Source: Chelonobacter sp006228105
GTDB taxonomy: Bacteria; Pseudomonadota; Gammaproteobacteria; Enterobacterales; Pasteurellaceae
Assembly: GCF_006228105.1 (NCBI RefSeq)
Contig: NZ_VDHH01000095.1
Length of the DNA: 52,866 nt
Reading direction: 5' to 3' (one strand)
The position numbers were made by a program, and so were the translations under genes. The notes beneath the pieces were generated by a model. The model made no database searches. It was not told the origin of the DNA and was given only the letters and a program-made list of their open reading frames with translations. Positions 25,380 through 33,648 of the stretch are shown piece after piece (position 1 is the first letter of the stretch; every line of letters starts with the position of its first letter).

Positions 25380-26369
25380 ATGAATGACAAACAAAAAGAT
25401 ATGTTGAGAAAATTAGCGTCTTTGGCAGGATTATTGCTGTTGATCCTCGCCTTTACCATCAGCAACGACTACTTTTTTACGCTCAACAACATAATGACCA
25501 TTGGCTTGCAAACCTCCACTATTGCGCTAATCGGGATTGGGGCCACCTGTGTGATCCTGACCGGAGGAATTGATTTAAGCACCGGCTCGGTGGTCGCCCT
25601 TTCCGGCGTGGCAGCAGCGATGTTCGTCAACGGTGGATTGCCGGTGCCGATCGGCATGATCGCTGGTATTTTGGTTGGCGGTATCTGCGGTTATGCCAAT
25701 GGCATTATGGTCACCAAAATGAAATTACCACCATTTATCGCCACCTTGGGTATGATGATGGTGGCGCGTGGCGTCGCACTGTATGTCACCAATGCTGCTC
25801 CGGTGTCCGGTATGCCAGAATCATTCTCTTACCTCGGCAACGGTGCACTGTTCCGCATCGTTGAAGAAGGCGCAAACGGCTTGCCACTAGTCAAATTTCC
25901 CGGCATTCCGTATCCGGTGATTATCATGATTGTCATTGCGTTGATGTTTACCTTCGCCTTAAACAAACTGCGGGTCGGACGCTATATTTATGCCATCGGC
26001 TCCAACGAAGAAGCCGCTCGCCTTTCCGGCATCAAAACCAATCAAGTGAAAAACTACGCTTATATCGCCAGTGGACTGCTGTCCGGTTTGGCGGGCGTGA
26101 TTTTGGCCTCTCGTTTGGTGACGGCACAGCCAAACGGCGGTGTGGCTTATGAGTTAGACGCAATCGCCAGTGCGGTTGTCGGTGGAACCTCATTAATGGG
26201 CGGGGTCGGCACCATTCCCGGCACATTAATCGGTTCCTTTATTATCGGGGTGTTGCGTAACGGTTTGAACATGAACGGTGTTTCAGCCTTTATCCAACAG
26301 ATCATTATCGGTCTGGTGATCATTGTCACGGTATCAATCGATCAGTTAAGACAGAGTAAAAAGAAATAA
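25380..26369 (+). CDS. Sugar ABC transporter permease, fucose operon
   Basis: A 329-residue CUT2 permease with motifs LTGGIDLSTGSVVAL, ANGIMVTKMKLPPFIAT, GMMMVARG and VVGGTSLMGGVGT, and around eight to ten membrane spans. The ATG at 25380 with AGAGG upstream gives a normal start (MNDKQKD); an upstream ATG at 25326 lies inside the ATPase gene and is unlikely. Confidence 0.9.
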   Translation: MNDKQKDMLRKLASLAGLLLLILAFTISNDYFFTLNNIMTIGLQTSTIALIGIGATCVILTGGIDLSTGSVVALSGVAAAMFVNGGLPVPIGMIAGILVGGICGYANGIMVTKMKLPPFIATLGMMMVARGVALYVTNAAPVSGMPESFSYLGNGALFRIVEEGANGLPLVKFPGIPYPVIIMIVIALMFTFALNKLRVGRYIYAIGSNEEAARLSGIKTNQVKNYAYIASGLLSGLAGVILASRLVTAQPNGGVAYELDAIASAVVGGTSLMGGVGTIPGTLIGSFIIGVLRNGLNMNGVSAFIQQIIIGLVIIVTVSIDQLRQSKKK

Positions 26370-26439
26370 GCGGTCTAAGATTTAATGTTGTAACACACAA
26401 TTAACCCTCAAAACCTATCCTAAAACAAGGAGCACAACT

Positions 26440-27393
26440 ATGAAAAAATACGCACTCGCAGCAATCGCAACACTCGTTGGCTTTTCGGCTTTGATCAGCT
26501 CACCGGTGATGGCAAAATCAAACGAAATCGCGGTTATCGTGAAAACCGCCAATGCCAATTTCTGGCAAAATGTGAATAAAGGCGCTGTCGAAGCCGGCAA
26601 AGACATCGGTGGCCAATACAACATCTCATTCCAAGGCCCACAAGCCGAAACCGCCATTGATGAACAAGTCAATATGGTCAACAATGCCGTCAATCGCGGC
26701 GTTGCGGGCATTGTGTTGGCAGCTTCGGATCCAGACGCATTGGTTCCGGCGGTTAAAGGCGCTTTTGAAAGAGGCATTCCGGTGGTGATGATCGATTCTG
26801 GCATCAACAGCGACGGCAAATATTACCAATCCTTCTTGGCGACCGATAATCGTGCCGCCGGAAAATTGGCTGCGGAAAAACTGCTGGAGAAAAACGGCAC
26901 TAAAGGCAAAGTGGCGGTGATGTCGTTCACACCAGGCGCAGCCAGTGCGATTGAACGTACCGGTGGTTTTGTGGACAGAATTAAACAAAATGCAGATATC
27001 ACCATGGTCGGTCCTTTCTACTCTCAATCCGATATGGTGACCGCACTTAACCAAACCATCGACGTATTGACCTCCCACCCGGATTTAACTGCAATCTTCG
27101 GTGCCAATGAACCGACCGCCGTCGGCATGGCGCGCGCAATTAAAGAACGTGGCTACGCCGGAAAATTGGTAGCAGTCGGCTTTGACGGCAACCAAGATCT
27201 GCAAAACTTTGTGCGTGACGGTACCTTAGAAGGCATCGTGGTGCAATCCTCCTATCAAATGGGTTACAAAGGCGTAACCGCCATTAAAGACGTCATCGAC
27301 GGCAAGACTATTGAAAAATTCATCGACACCGGTGTGGTTTTCGTCACCAAAGACAACATTGATTCCGACGAAGCCAAAGGCGTATTGTACTAA
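26440..27393 (+). CDS. Sugar ABC transporter, binding protein, fucose operon
   Basis: A 317-residue periplasmic binding protein with a signal peptide ending SSPVMA. Typical segments are VIVKTANANFWQNVNKG, VLAASDPDALVPAV, MIDSGI, FLATDN, IFGANEPTAVGMARAI and VAVGFDGN. It is last in the fuc operon with its own strong AAGGAG ribosome site and a 70-base gap before it, which may hide an internal promoter. L-fucose is the inferred ligand. Confidence 0.86.
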   Translation: MKKYALAAIATLVGFSALISSPVMAKSNEIAVIVKTANANFWQNVNKGAVEAGKDIGGQYNISFQGPQAETAIDEQVNMVNNAVNRGVAGIVLAASDPDALVPAVKGAFERGIPVVMIDSGINSDGKYYQSFLATDNRAAGKLAAEKLLEKNGTKGKVAVMSFTPGAASAIERTGGFVDRIKQNADITMVGPFYSQSDMVTALNQTIDVLTSHPDLTAIFGANEPTAVGMARAIKERGYAGKLVAVGFDGNQDLQNFVRDGTLEGIVVQSSYQMGYKGVTAIKDVIDGKTIEKFIDTGVVFVTKDNIDSDEAKGVLY

Positions 27394-27456
27394 TTTCTAT
27401 CATAAATCCTGCTTCAGTACTCTTTATATTATCGAGGAATTTGATAGATAATTGCA

Positions 27457-27478
27457 GGGGCGGATTATATATCCGCCC
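27457..27478. terminator. GC-rich hairpin ending the fuc operon
   Basis: GGGCGGAT / ATCCGCCC with a 5-base loop lies in the gap between two convergent operons. It has no T-tract on the plus strand. A near copy forms the terminator after iolA at 47585. Confidence 0.6.
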
Positions 27479-27524
27479 TAGACTGATCGGTATTCGTTTT
27501 AGTTTAATACAATAGTAAATCGGA

Positions 27525-28547
27525 CTAAGATGAAAGCGAATTCCACACCAAATGCCAACCGGGCGCCAACTCTGCCGCTCGTTCACAAGCCAAGACTAAT
27601 GAGTTTTCTCTAGCAATCCCTTTTCCAGCGATATCAAAGGCGGTTCCATGATCAACCGACACCCTAACGATCGGTAATCCTGCGGTAATATTAACACCGT
27701 CATCACCATATACCGCTTTAAAAGGTGCGTGTCCCTGATCGTGATAACAGGCAATTACTATATCCCATTTCCCTCGAACCGCCTGCGGAATTAAAGCATC
27801 CGCAGGAAGCGGGCCTTGAATATTAATGCCTTGCCGCTGCGCAAGTTGAATTGCAGGCGCAAGTTGATCCAGATCTTCATCGCCAAACAATCGGTTTTCA
27901 CCGGCATGCGGATTAATCCCGCAGACCCCTATTTTCGCACTCGGTTTATTTAATGATTTTGCCAATGCAAATGCTAAATTAATCACGGTAGTAGTGCGTG
28001 TTGTGGTACAAGCATCAATTGCAGAATGCAACGATTGGTGGGTTGTCAAATGAAACAGATAAAAATCACCGGAAGAGAGTATCATGGAATAATCTTTGAC
28101 ACCAAATTCATGCGCAAGGATTTCGGTATGCCCCGGCCAATGATGACCGCCGGCATGCATGGCTTCTTTATTGAGCGGTGCGGTCACAATCCCGTCAATT
28201 TTACCTTCACGCCCCAATTTACAGGCTTCGACAACAAAACGATATGCCGAATCACCCGCTACGGCGGAAATCTTACCGGCTTGAACCGCAGGCAACGGAT
28301 CAGCAATCTGTAGCAACTCTATTTCATTGGAATCGTTGTTTAAGCAGCTTAAATCCGTCACTAATTTAATTTGGCTTGCCGAAAATCCTGATAACACGCA
28401 AGCGTTCGCTAACGCAGTATAATCGCCGATAACAAATAATTTAGCTTTGCGTCTTAAATCGGCGTGTGCTAATAACGTTTTTACGGTAATTTCAGGGCCG
28501 ATTCCGGCAATATCCCCCATTGTCACCGCTAGTATTGGTAATGACAT
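27525..28547 (-). CDS. PdxA2-like four-carbon-acid phosphate dehydrogenase
   Basis: A 340-residue PdxA-family NAD-dependent dehydrogenase/decarboxylase. Metal-binding histidines are visible in the GHTE motif (His140), INPHAGE (His214) and CYHDQGHAPFKA (His269). True PdxA acts in vitamin B6 synthesis. This copy lies beside a DUF1537 kinase, the context of PdxA2 enzymes that oxidise and decarboxylate D-threonate or D-erythronate 4-phosphate to dihydroxyacetone phosphate. It starts 12 bases after the kinase stop and ends the operon. Confidence 0.85.
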   Translation of the reverse strand: MSLPILAVTMGDIAGIGPEITVKTLLAHADLRRKAKLFVIGDYTALANACVLSGFSASQIKLVTDLSCLNNDSNEIELLQIADPLPAVQAGKISAVAGDSAYRFVVEACKLGREGKIDGIVTAPLNKEAMHAGGHHWPGHTEILAHEFGVKDYSMILSSGDFYLFHLTTHQSLHSAIDACTTTRTTTVINLAFALAKSLNKPSAKIGVCGINPHAGENRLFGDEDLDQLAPAIQLAQRQGINIQGPLPADALIPQAVRGKWDIVIACYHDQGHAPFKAVYGDDGVNITAGLPIVRVSVDHGTAFDIAGKGIARENSLVLACERAAELAPGWHLVWNSLSS

Positions 28548-28559
28548 AATCCTACACTC

Positions 28560-29798
28560 CTACTTGTTTGAATGTTGCTGCATAATATTGCTTAAAAGTT
28601 GCTTATCTCCGAATCCTCCGGATTTGGTCATCACTTTCAATCCTTGATAAGTACCGCCGGCAATACGACACAGCGGAACGCCTGCGACAACCGCATGTAA
28701 AATCTTCATTTCATATACCGGTAAACGCGCTAAAAGTGCGGCTGCACCATCTCCGCCAAACAAAATTAAAGTATCAAAATCCGCATTATCCAGACAATAT
28801 TTGCCTAAATCCGCCAGATATCCCGAAATAGTGCGGGCAATTTCATTGATATTTCCTGCGGCATTAATTTTCGCCGGATTAGCACGGATAATAACGTTCT
28901 CCTTGCTACAGTTGATCAGCGCTTTTAATTGCTGTTTCAAGGCCGGTTCCGAAATAGTTGCGTTAATTAATTGTGAGGGATGCGGACTGAAAACAATGGT
29001 TTTACCGCCTGTTGTCGCGATATATTCATCGACTTGAGCCTGACTGATTTCATGCACTGAGGTCACTAAAATAAGGGCACGTGACAGTGCAAAAGAGTGA
29101 GGAGAAGCGGGCTTGTTTGCCGATTTCTTCAGAACCTGCGCCAGACCGGCCGAACCAATAGGAATAATCTGATTGCCTAACTGCGCAATGACATTGGCAA
29201 TCAGACTAAGATCCTGTGCAGTTTTGGCATCAACCACCAATTGCGTTGCCGCTGATGTCGTAATGATATGCTGCAATTCTTGCTCAGATGTAAATCCGCT
29301 GATAATCTCGGCTTGAGGTAACAGCTTATCCATTGAAGCAGACGGCACGGGACAAATCGGATCTCTGCCTGATGCCGTTTCATGCACAGGAATGCCATTG
29401 ACATATAAATGCCCCTGTTCGATTGTCCTGCCCATTTCAGGATAGGCAGGACAAATCACAGCTTTCGCATCGGGATAACGCAAACGCCAAGCCTGCAGCG
29501 CACCTTCTATCTGATAAGCAACCGAACCTCGCATCGTCGAGTCAATTTTTAAATAAATCTGCTCAATGCCGTTTTGTAAACCAGCCTCAACCGCACTTTT
29601 AGTCAATTGAACTGCTTTTTCACCGACCGGACGTGCATCAGTAGAAACCGTAAATACTTCAGCTTGTGAGAAATCCGTCTGATGTAAATAATCGGAATTG
29701 ACCTGTAAGATAGTCGAAAATCCGTTCTCGGCAAACATTACGCCAGTATCATTAGCGCCGGTTAAATCATCGGCAATCACAAGAATATTATTTTTCAT
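28560..29798 (-). CDS. Four-carbon acid sugar kinase (DUF1537)
   Basis: A 412-residue member of the DUF1537/OtnK-DtnK family. The N-terminal domain has VIADDLTGANDTGVMFA and KIDSTMRGS; the C-terminal nucleotide-binding domain has LILFGGDGAAALL and KSGGFGD. Characterised members phosphorylate D-threonate or D-erythronate at O4. Pairing with PdxA2 favours the D-threonate/D-erythronate route; which acid is used cannot be seen here. It begins 1 base past the permease stop region, so translation is probably coupled. Confidence 0.87.
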   Translation of the reverse strand: MKNNILVIADDLTGANDTGVMFAENGFSTILQVNSDYLHQTDFSQAEVFTVSTDARPVGEKAVQLTKSAVEAGLQNGIEQIYLKIDSTMRGSVAYQIEGALQAWRLRYPDAKAVICPAYPEMGRTIEQGHLYVNGIPVHETASGRDPICPVPSASMDKLLPQAEIISGFTSEQELQHIITTSAATQLVVDAKTAQDLSLIANVIAQLGNQIIPIGSAGLAQVLKKSANKPASPHSFALSRALILVTSVHEISQAQVDEYIATTGGKTIVFSPHPSQLINATISEPALKQQLKALINCSKENVIIRANPAKINAAGNINEIARTISGYLADLGKYCLDNADFDTLILFGGDGAAALLARLPVYEMKILHAVVAGVPLCRIAGGTYQGLKVMTKSGGFGDKQLLSNIMQQHSNK

Positions 29799-29799
29799 A

Positions 29800-30804
29800 T
29801 CAATTACCCTCTTTAAAATGATCTTCCAAGCCGCCCTGACGTTTCAACACCCAAGCCGCAACCAACGGAGCCAAAATCGCAGACACCAACACTGCTGCGG
29901 CTATTTGCGCAGTTGCCGTTTGAACGTACTGCGCCATATTCGGATCAGCCTGCGCAACAATTTCCGGTGTAATAATCGCGTTACCGGCAGTGGTTCCGGC
30001 AGCAAATCCTATCCCTGATTGTGTTCCTCTTTTAAGAATCACTTTATAGCCAAAATAAACAAAAGCACCGGTCAACAAAGAAGCGACGACACCTAAAATA
30101 ATTCCCGTTGCGCCACCGGTGACAATAGAATGCAAATTGATTCCGGTACCAAGCGCAAATGCAAAAAACGGAATAACAATCGCCCCGGTCGGCTTCATAA
30201 TATTGGTCCATTTAGGATCAAGATTCCCAATAACCATACCGACCAATAACGGAATAACCGCCGCTAACATGAGCGAAAATGGAATATCCGCCAATCCGGA
30301 AACCCCAAGAAACAGTAAAACAAAAAAAGGTCCGTCATTAACCGCCGATGCGACATAAGCCCCTCTATCGCGATAATCGCCATACTTACCAGTAAATGCC
30401 AGCCAGATACCACCGTTTGAGTTAGCGACTACAGTTAATATTGCTAAAAGCGAAATTCCCATAATGCCGTCTGAACCGACAACCAAACCGATCAGCGTAA
30501 TTAATCCTGCTGGAATAATGGTTTTAAATAGCAGGACTACTCCTGTGTGCGCCAAGACCGGTCCGGAACTACGAACGGTAATCTGCATACCCGTTGCAAA
30601 AATTAATAATGCAATCAAAGGTCCGGCTGAGGATTTGAAAAGTGCGGTAGTGAATGAACCTATACCCAAAAACTCCGGAAAAAAAGTACCGATAATTGAT
30701 CCCAATATAAGAGGCACAACCATCGTTCCACCCGGAATCTTGTTCATCCAATCATATAAAGGAACTAACGTTTGAGTCTTTGAGTCTATCTGATTAACTG
30801 ACAT
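29800..30804 (-). CDS. kdgT: 2-keto-3-deoxygluconate permease-like transporter
   Basis: A 334-residue hydrophobic transporter of the KdgT family with motifs IPGGTMVVPLILGSIIG near the start and GFAAGTTAGNAIITP toward the end. KdgT imports 2-keto-3-deoxygluconate in enterobacteria, but here it heads an operon for four-carbon sugar acids, so its substrate is probably D-threonate, D-erythronate or a similar acid. The second ATG (30804) is chosen because AAGGAG lies 6 bases upstream of it; it abuts the first ATG directly. Confidence 0.85.
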   Translation of the reverse strand: MSVNQIDSKTQTLVPLYDWMNKIPGGTMVVPLILGSIIGTFFPEFLGIGSFTTALFKSSAGPLIALLIFATGMQITVRSSGPVLAHTGVVLLFKTIIPAGLITLIGLVVGSDGIMGISLLAILTVVANSNGGIWLAFTGKYGDYRDRGAYVASAVNDGPFFVLLFLGVSGLADIPFSLMLAAVIPLLVGMVIGNLDPKWTNIMKPTGAIVIPFFAFALGTGINLHSIVTGGATGIILGVVASLLTGAFVYFGYKVILKRGTQSGIGFAAGTTAGNAIITPEIVAQADPNMAQYVQTATAQIAAAVLVSAILAPLVAAWVLKRQGGLEDHFKEGN

Positions 30805-30818
30805 AACCATCTCCTTAG

Positions 30819-30848
30819 AATATAATTACGCACAACTTGTACGTACAA
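30819..30848 (-). promoter_or_regulatory. Promoter of the kdgT-kinase-pdxA2 operon
   Basis: On the minus strand TTGTAC and TATATT are 18 bases apart. The -35 lies in the palindromic operator at 30834-30851, so repressor and polymerase would compete. Confidence 0.6.
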
Positions 30849-30851
30849 GTT
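30834..30851. promoter_or_regulatory. GntR-type operator palindrome
   Basis: AACTTGTACGTACAAGTT is an 18-base perfect palindrome between the GntR/HutC regulator gene and the operon it faces. The TTGTAC-GTACAA core fits HutC-type GntR operators. Confidence 0.8.
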
Positions 30852-30889
30852 ATAATGTAGCAGAAGATTTAGATTGTCAATCAGTAAAA

Positions 30890-31600
30890 TTAAATTGTGG
30901 TTTCTAGATCAAACATAATTTTATCGCCACGATGATAAGTCGAAAAAACTTCGACGATGTTATTATTTTTATCAAAGGTCGTGCCTTTTAGCAGTAAAAG
31001 AGGGCTACCGATAGGAATATTCAAGTGTTCCGCAATATGTGACGGCGCCGCAATGGCATAAATATGGCGGGTCGAACGTTCTAGTTCAACATCGGCATCT
31101 TGCTTTAAAATCTTATGTAAAGAGGTATTCACTAACTTCTCAGGGCTAAGCCAACTTAGATACTTTGTCGGCAAATAAGTTTCGATATAAGCAATTGGCT
31201 GGGTAATATCGGAGCGGATTCGTGCTAAATACAATGCTTGCTTCTCATTCCAAAATTGATTGGCTTTATCATAATCCACTAATTCAAAAGAGATGATTTT
31301 TGTATTAACCATCGTTCCCATTTTCTCGATTTGCATACCCAAACCGTTTAACGACTGCACTACCCGATGAATCCGATTAACCGGCAACACGAAGCTGCCT
31401 TTTCCCTGCGCTTTGCTGATTAAACCTTCCACCTCTAATTTAGCCAGCGCTTGACGTATCACCGAACGTGAAACACCAAACATTTTTTGCAATTCCGCTT
31501 CCGACGGGAGAAAACCATGAATCGTTTCGGATAGGATCTCATGTTTCAATTTTTCAATTATATTGATATATAACGGCGTTTTTTTGGTAATTATAGTCAT
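30890..31600 (-). CDS. GntR/HutC-family transcriptional regulator
   Basis: A 236-residue regulator. The N-terminal winged helix has the family signature LPSEAELQKMFGVSRSVIRQALAKLEVEGLI in pieces at about residues 26-60 (FLPSEAEL, GVSRSVIRQAL), and the C-terminal UTRA ligand domain runs from about residue 85 to 230. It lies directly upstream of the four-carbon-acid operon in the same direction and most likely represses it through the palindrome at 30834. The inducer is probably the sugar acid or its phosphate. Confidence 0.88.
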   Translation of the reverse strand: MTIITKKTPLYINIIEKLKHEILSETIHGFLPSEAELQKMFGVSRSVIRQALAKLEVEGLISKAQGKGSFVLPVNRIHRVVQSLNGLGMQIEKMGTMVNTKIISFELVDYDKANQFWNEKQALYLARIRSDITQPIAYIETYLPTKYLSWLSPEKLVNTSLHKILKQDADVELERSTRHIYAIAAPSHIAEHLNIPIGSPLLLLKGTTFDKNNNIVEVFSTYHRGDKIMFDLETTI

Positions 31601-31612
31601 CGGGATAGCATT

Positions 31613-31626
31613 TATATTTAAATATA
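31613..31626. promoter_or_regulatory. AT palindrome upstream of the GntR gene
   Basis: TATATTTAAATATA is a perfect 14-base palindrome in the 107-base gap between the GntR gene and yqfB. It may be a second operator or simply AT-rich promoter sequence. Confidence 0.3.
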
Positions 31627-31707
31627 GATTGCATTTGAGTATAGCAACTCTTTCTCATTCTTCCTATAATTTACACCAATGATCATTCACTTCAGGAATC
31701 TACCAAC

Positions 31708-32025
31708 ATGGTTGCCCCAACCCAAATCACCTTTTTCCAACGCTTTGAACAAGATATTCTCAACGGCAGCAAAACCATTACGATTCGAGATCAAAGCGAA
31801 AGCGACTATCAACCACAAAGTATTGTCGATGTTTTCACCAATGAAACACAGCGTTGGTTTGCCCAAATCCGGATCTTATCGGTCACGCCGATCACTTTTG
31901 AACAACTAAATTCACAACATGCTGCACAAGAAAATATGACACTGCCCCAGCTGCAAACCGTTATTCGGGAAATTTATCCGAACGAAACCGCACTTTTTGT
32001 GATTCAGTATGAGTTAATCAAATAG
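31708..32025 (+). CDS. yqfB: ASCH-domain N4-acetylcytidine amidohydrolase (YqfB)
   Basis: A 105-residue ASCH-fold protein of the YqfB family, which in E. coli hydrolyses N4-acetylcytidine. Conserved segments are QITFFQRFEQDILNGSKTIT, with Lys22 and Thr25 at the positions of the catalytic pair, and ENMTLPQLQTVI. It stands alone between the GntR regulator and the fucosidase gene. The chosen ATG gives the family length. An uptake signal is near its 3' end. Confidence 0.85.
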   Translation: MVAPTQITFFQRFEQDILNGSKTITIRDQSESDYQPQSIVDVFTNETQRWFAQIRILSVTPITFEQLNSQHAAQENMTLPQLQTVIREIYPNETALFVIQYELIK

Positions 32026-32119
32026 CATACTCGGTCAATTTCGATGCCTGTTTTTTCCAAATCAGACGGCGATTCGGGCATCTAAAATCTAATACTCACA
32101 CTCTTTTTCTATGCATTTC

Positions 32120-32160
32120 AGTGATAGCTGTCACAAAAAACCACGCCAATTAAATAAAAT
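32120..32160 (+). promoter_or_regulatory. CRP site and -10 box of the fucosidase operon
   Basis: AGTGA-N6-TCACA at 32120-32135 matches 9 of 10 core CRP positions. TAAAAT at 32155-32160 lies where a class II CRP-dependent promoter would have its -10 box (site centre about -40). The remaining roughly 150-base AT-rich leader to the start codon holds an imperfect palindrome CATATTGATATG at 32240-32251; nothing else is recognised there. Confidence 0.6.
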
Positions 32161-32315
32161 ACTGTTTCTATTTGATCATATTTTGAAATCTTGATTTCAT
32201 ATTAATTATGACTTGATTGAATGGGAGCAAGCAATTGAGCATATTGATATGAATATTTAAAAGCTGTATATCCATATGAATTCACTATTAAATAATATTA
32301 CCGTGAGGAATTATT

Positions 32316-33638
32316 ATGAAAAAATTCTATTCTGCAACTTGGGAATCTGTTAAAACCCACCCTCTACCCGATTGGTATGATGATTATAAATTCGGTATTT
32401 TTATTCATTGGGGAATTTATTCCGTACCAGCGTTTGCGCCCTTGACTTGGGAGCTGGGAGAAATTGAAATTGATGAACAGTGGTTTTGCAATAATCCTTA
32501 CGCAGAATGGTATTTTAATTCGATTAACGTCAAGCAAGGTCCGACTTATCAGCACCACCTCCAAACTTACGGCAAAGATTTCAGCTATCGTGATTTTCTG
32601 CCGCTTTGGAAAGCCGAAAAGTGGCAGCCGGCGGAATGGGCGCAATTATTTAAACAAGCAGGGGCAAAATATGTGGTATTGACCACCAAACACCATGACG
32701 GTTTCTGTCTTTTCCCAAGCCGTTACACCGATTATCACTGCCTGAATCACGGACCGAAGCGTGATATTTTGGGCGATTTGAAAAGTGCGGTCGAAGCGGT
32801 CGGCTTAAAAATGGGAACCTATTATTCCGGCGTTATCGATTGGACATTTTCCTGTGCGCCGATTTTCACCGAAAGCCAAAATATGTCAAATGCCAGCCCA
32901 ACTTATGCTTACGCCGATTATGCTTTCAATCAGGTCTTAGAGCTAATCGACGACTATCAGCCGGCAGTACTATGGAACGATATCGGCTGGCCGAAACAGG
33001 GCGAGCATATGCTACCGAGCCTGTTTTCTCACTACTATAATCAGGTGGAAGACGGCGTGGTCGATGATCGTTGGAACGGCTTGTGGTGCGATTTCACTTC
33101 GAAAGAGTATAAACACGGCGAAGCCTCCCGTGAGCGGAAATGGGAAATGTGTCGTGGCTTGGGGCTGTCATTCGGGTATAACCAAAACGAAAGCGATGAC
33201 GATTTGATTTCGGTGGAGAAATTGGTGGCGCTGTTGGTGGAAGTGGTCGCCAACAATGGCAATTTATTGCTGAACGTCGGGCCGAAAGCCGACGGCACGA
33301 TTCCAAACGGACAAGTTGAGCGCCTAACCGCACTTGGCAATTGGTTGGAAGTGAACGGCGAAGGAATTTATGCTAGCCGTTGCAGCCACCGCGAATCTTA
33401 TCGCCAAGCCGATTTGGATTTCCATTTCACCAAAAAAGAGACCGACCTGTACTGCTTCGTCAGCGGGCTCCACACCGGTGAGACCCGTTTTTCGCTACCT
33501 TGCAACACGACTGTCAGCGCTTTGAATCCGGCAGTAGAATTCTCGCAACAACGGCAAGGCGATAACGTGGAAATTACCGTGCACAACTATCAATCGGCTT
33601 GGCAAGTGTTATGCTTCAAAGCTGTCAACGGCGAATAG
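32316..33638 (+). CDS. Cytoplasmic alpha-L-fucosidase, GH29
   Basis: A 440-residue glycoside hydrolase family 29 enzyme that removes terminal alpha-linked L-fucose. Family segments include YKFGIFIHWGIYSVPAF, KYVVLTTKHHDGFCLF and NGNLLLNVGPKADGTIP. The catalytic nucleophile is expected at Asp222 in VLWNDIGWP. There is no signal peptide, so it must act on imported fucosylated sugars. It is followed 10 bases later by a PTS permease gene. A short C-terminal beta domain follows residue about 350. Linkage preference cannot be read from sequence. Confidence 0.93.
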   Translation: MKKFYSATWESVKTHPLPDWYDDYKFGIFIHWGIYSVPAFAPLTWELGEIEIDEQWFCNNPYAEWYFNSINVKQGPTYQHHLQTYGKDFSYRDFLPLWKAEKWQPAEWAQLFKQAGAKYVVLTTKHHDGFCLFPSRYTDYHCLNHGPKRDILGDLKSAVEAVGLKMGTYYSGVIDWTFSCAPIFTESQNMSNASPTYAYADYAFNQVLELIDDYQPAVLWNDIGWPKQGEHMLPSLFSHYYNQVEDGVVDDRWNGLWCDFTSKEYKHGEASRERKWEMCRGLGLSFGYNQNESDDDLISVEKLVALLVEVVANNGNLLLNVGPKADGTIPNGQVERLTALGNWLEVNGEGIYASRCSHRESYRQADLDFHFTKKETDLYCFVSGLHTGETRFSLPCNTTVSALNPAVEFSQQRQGDNVEITVHNYQSAWQVLCFKAVNGE

Positions 33639-33648
33639 GAGGGGCGTG

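Noticed and set aside
26626..27078. 150-codon minus-strand frame opposite the fucose binding protein
   Set aside because: It mirrors codon bias of the sense gene and has no recognisable domain.
27525..28547. Biosynthetic pdxA (vitamin B6)
   Set aside because: The operon with a DUF1537 kinase, KdgT permease and GntR regulator fits the PdxA2 catabolic subgroup better.
32026..32315. Small gene or RNA in the 290-base gap before the fucosidase
   Set aside because: Only a CRP site, a -10 box and AT-rich leader are seen; no open frame with a ribosome site and no RNA-like fold was recognised.
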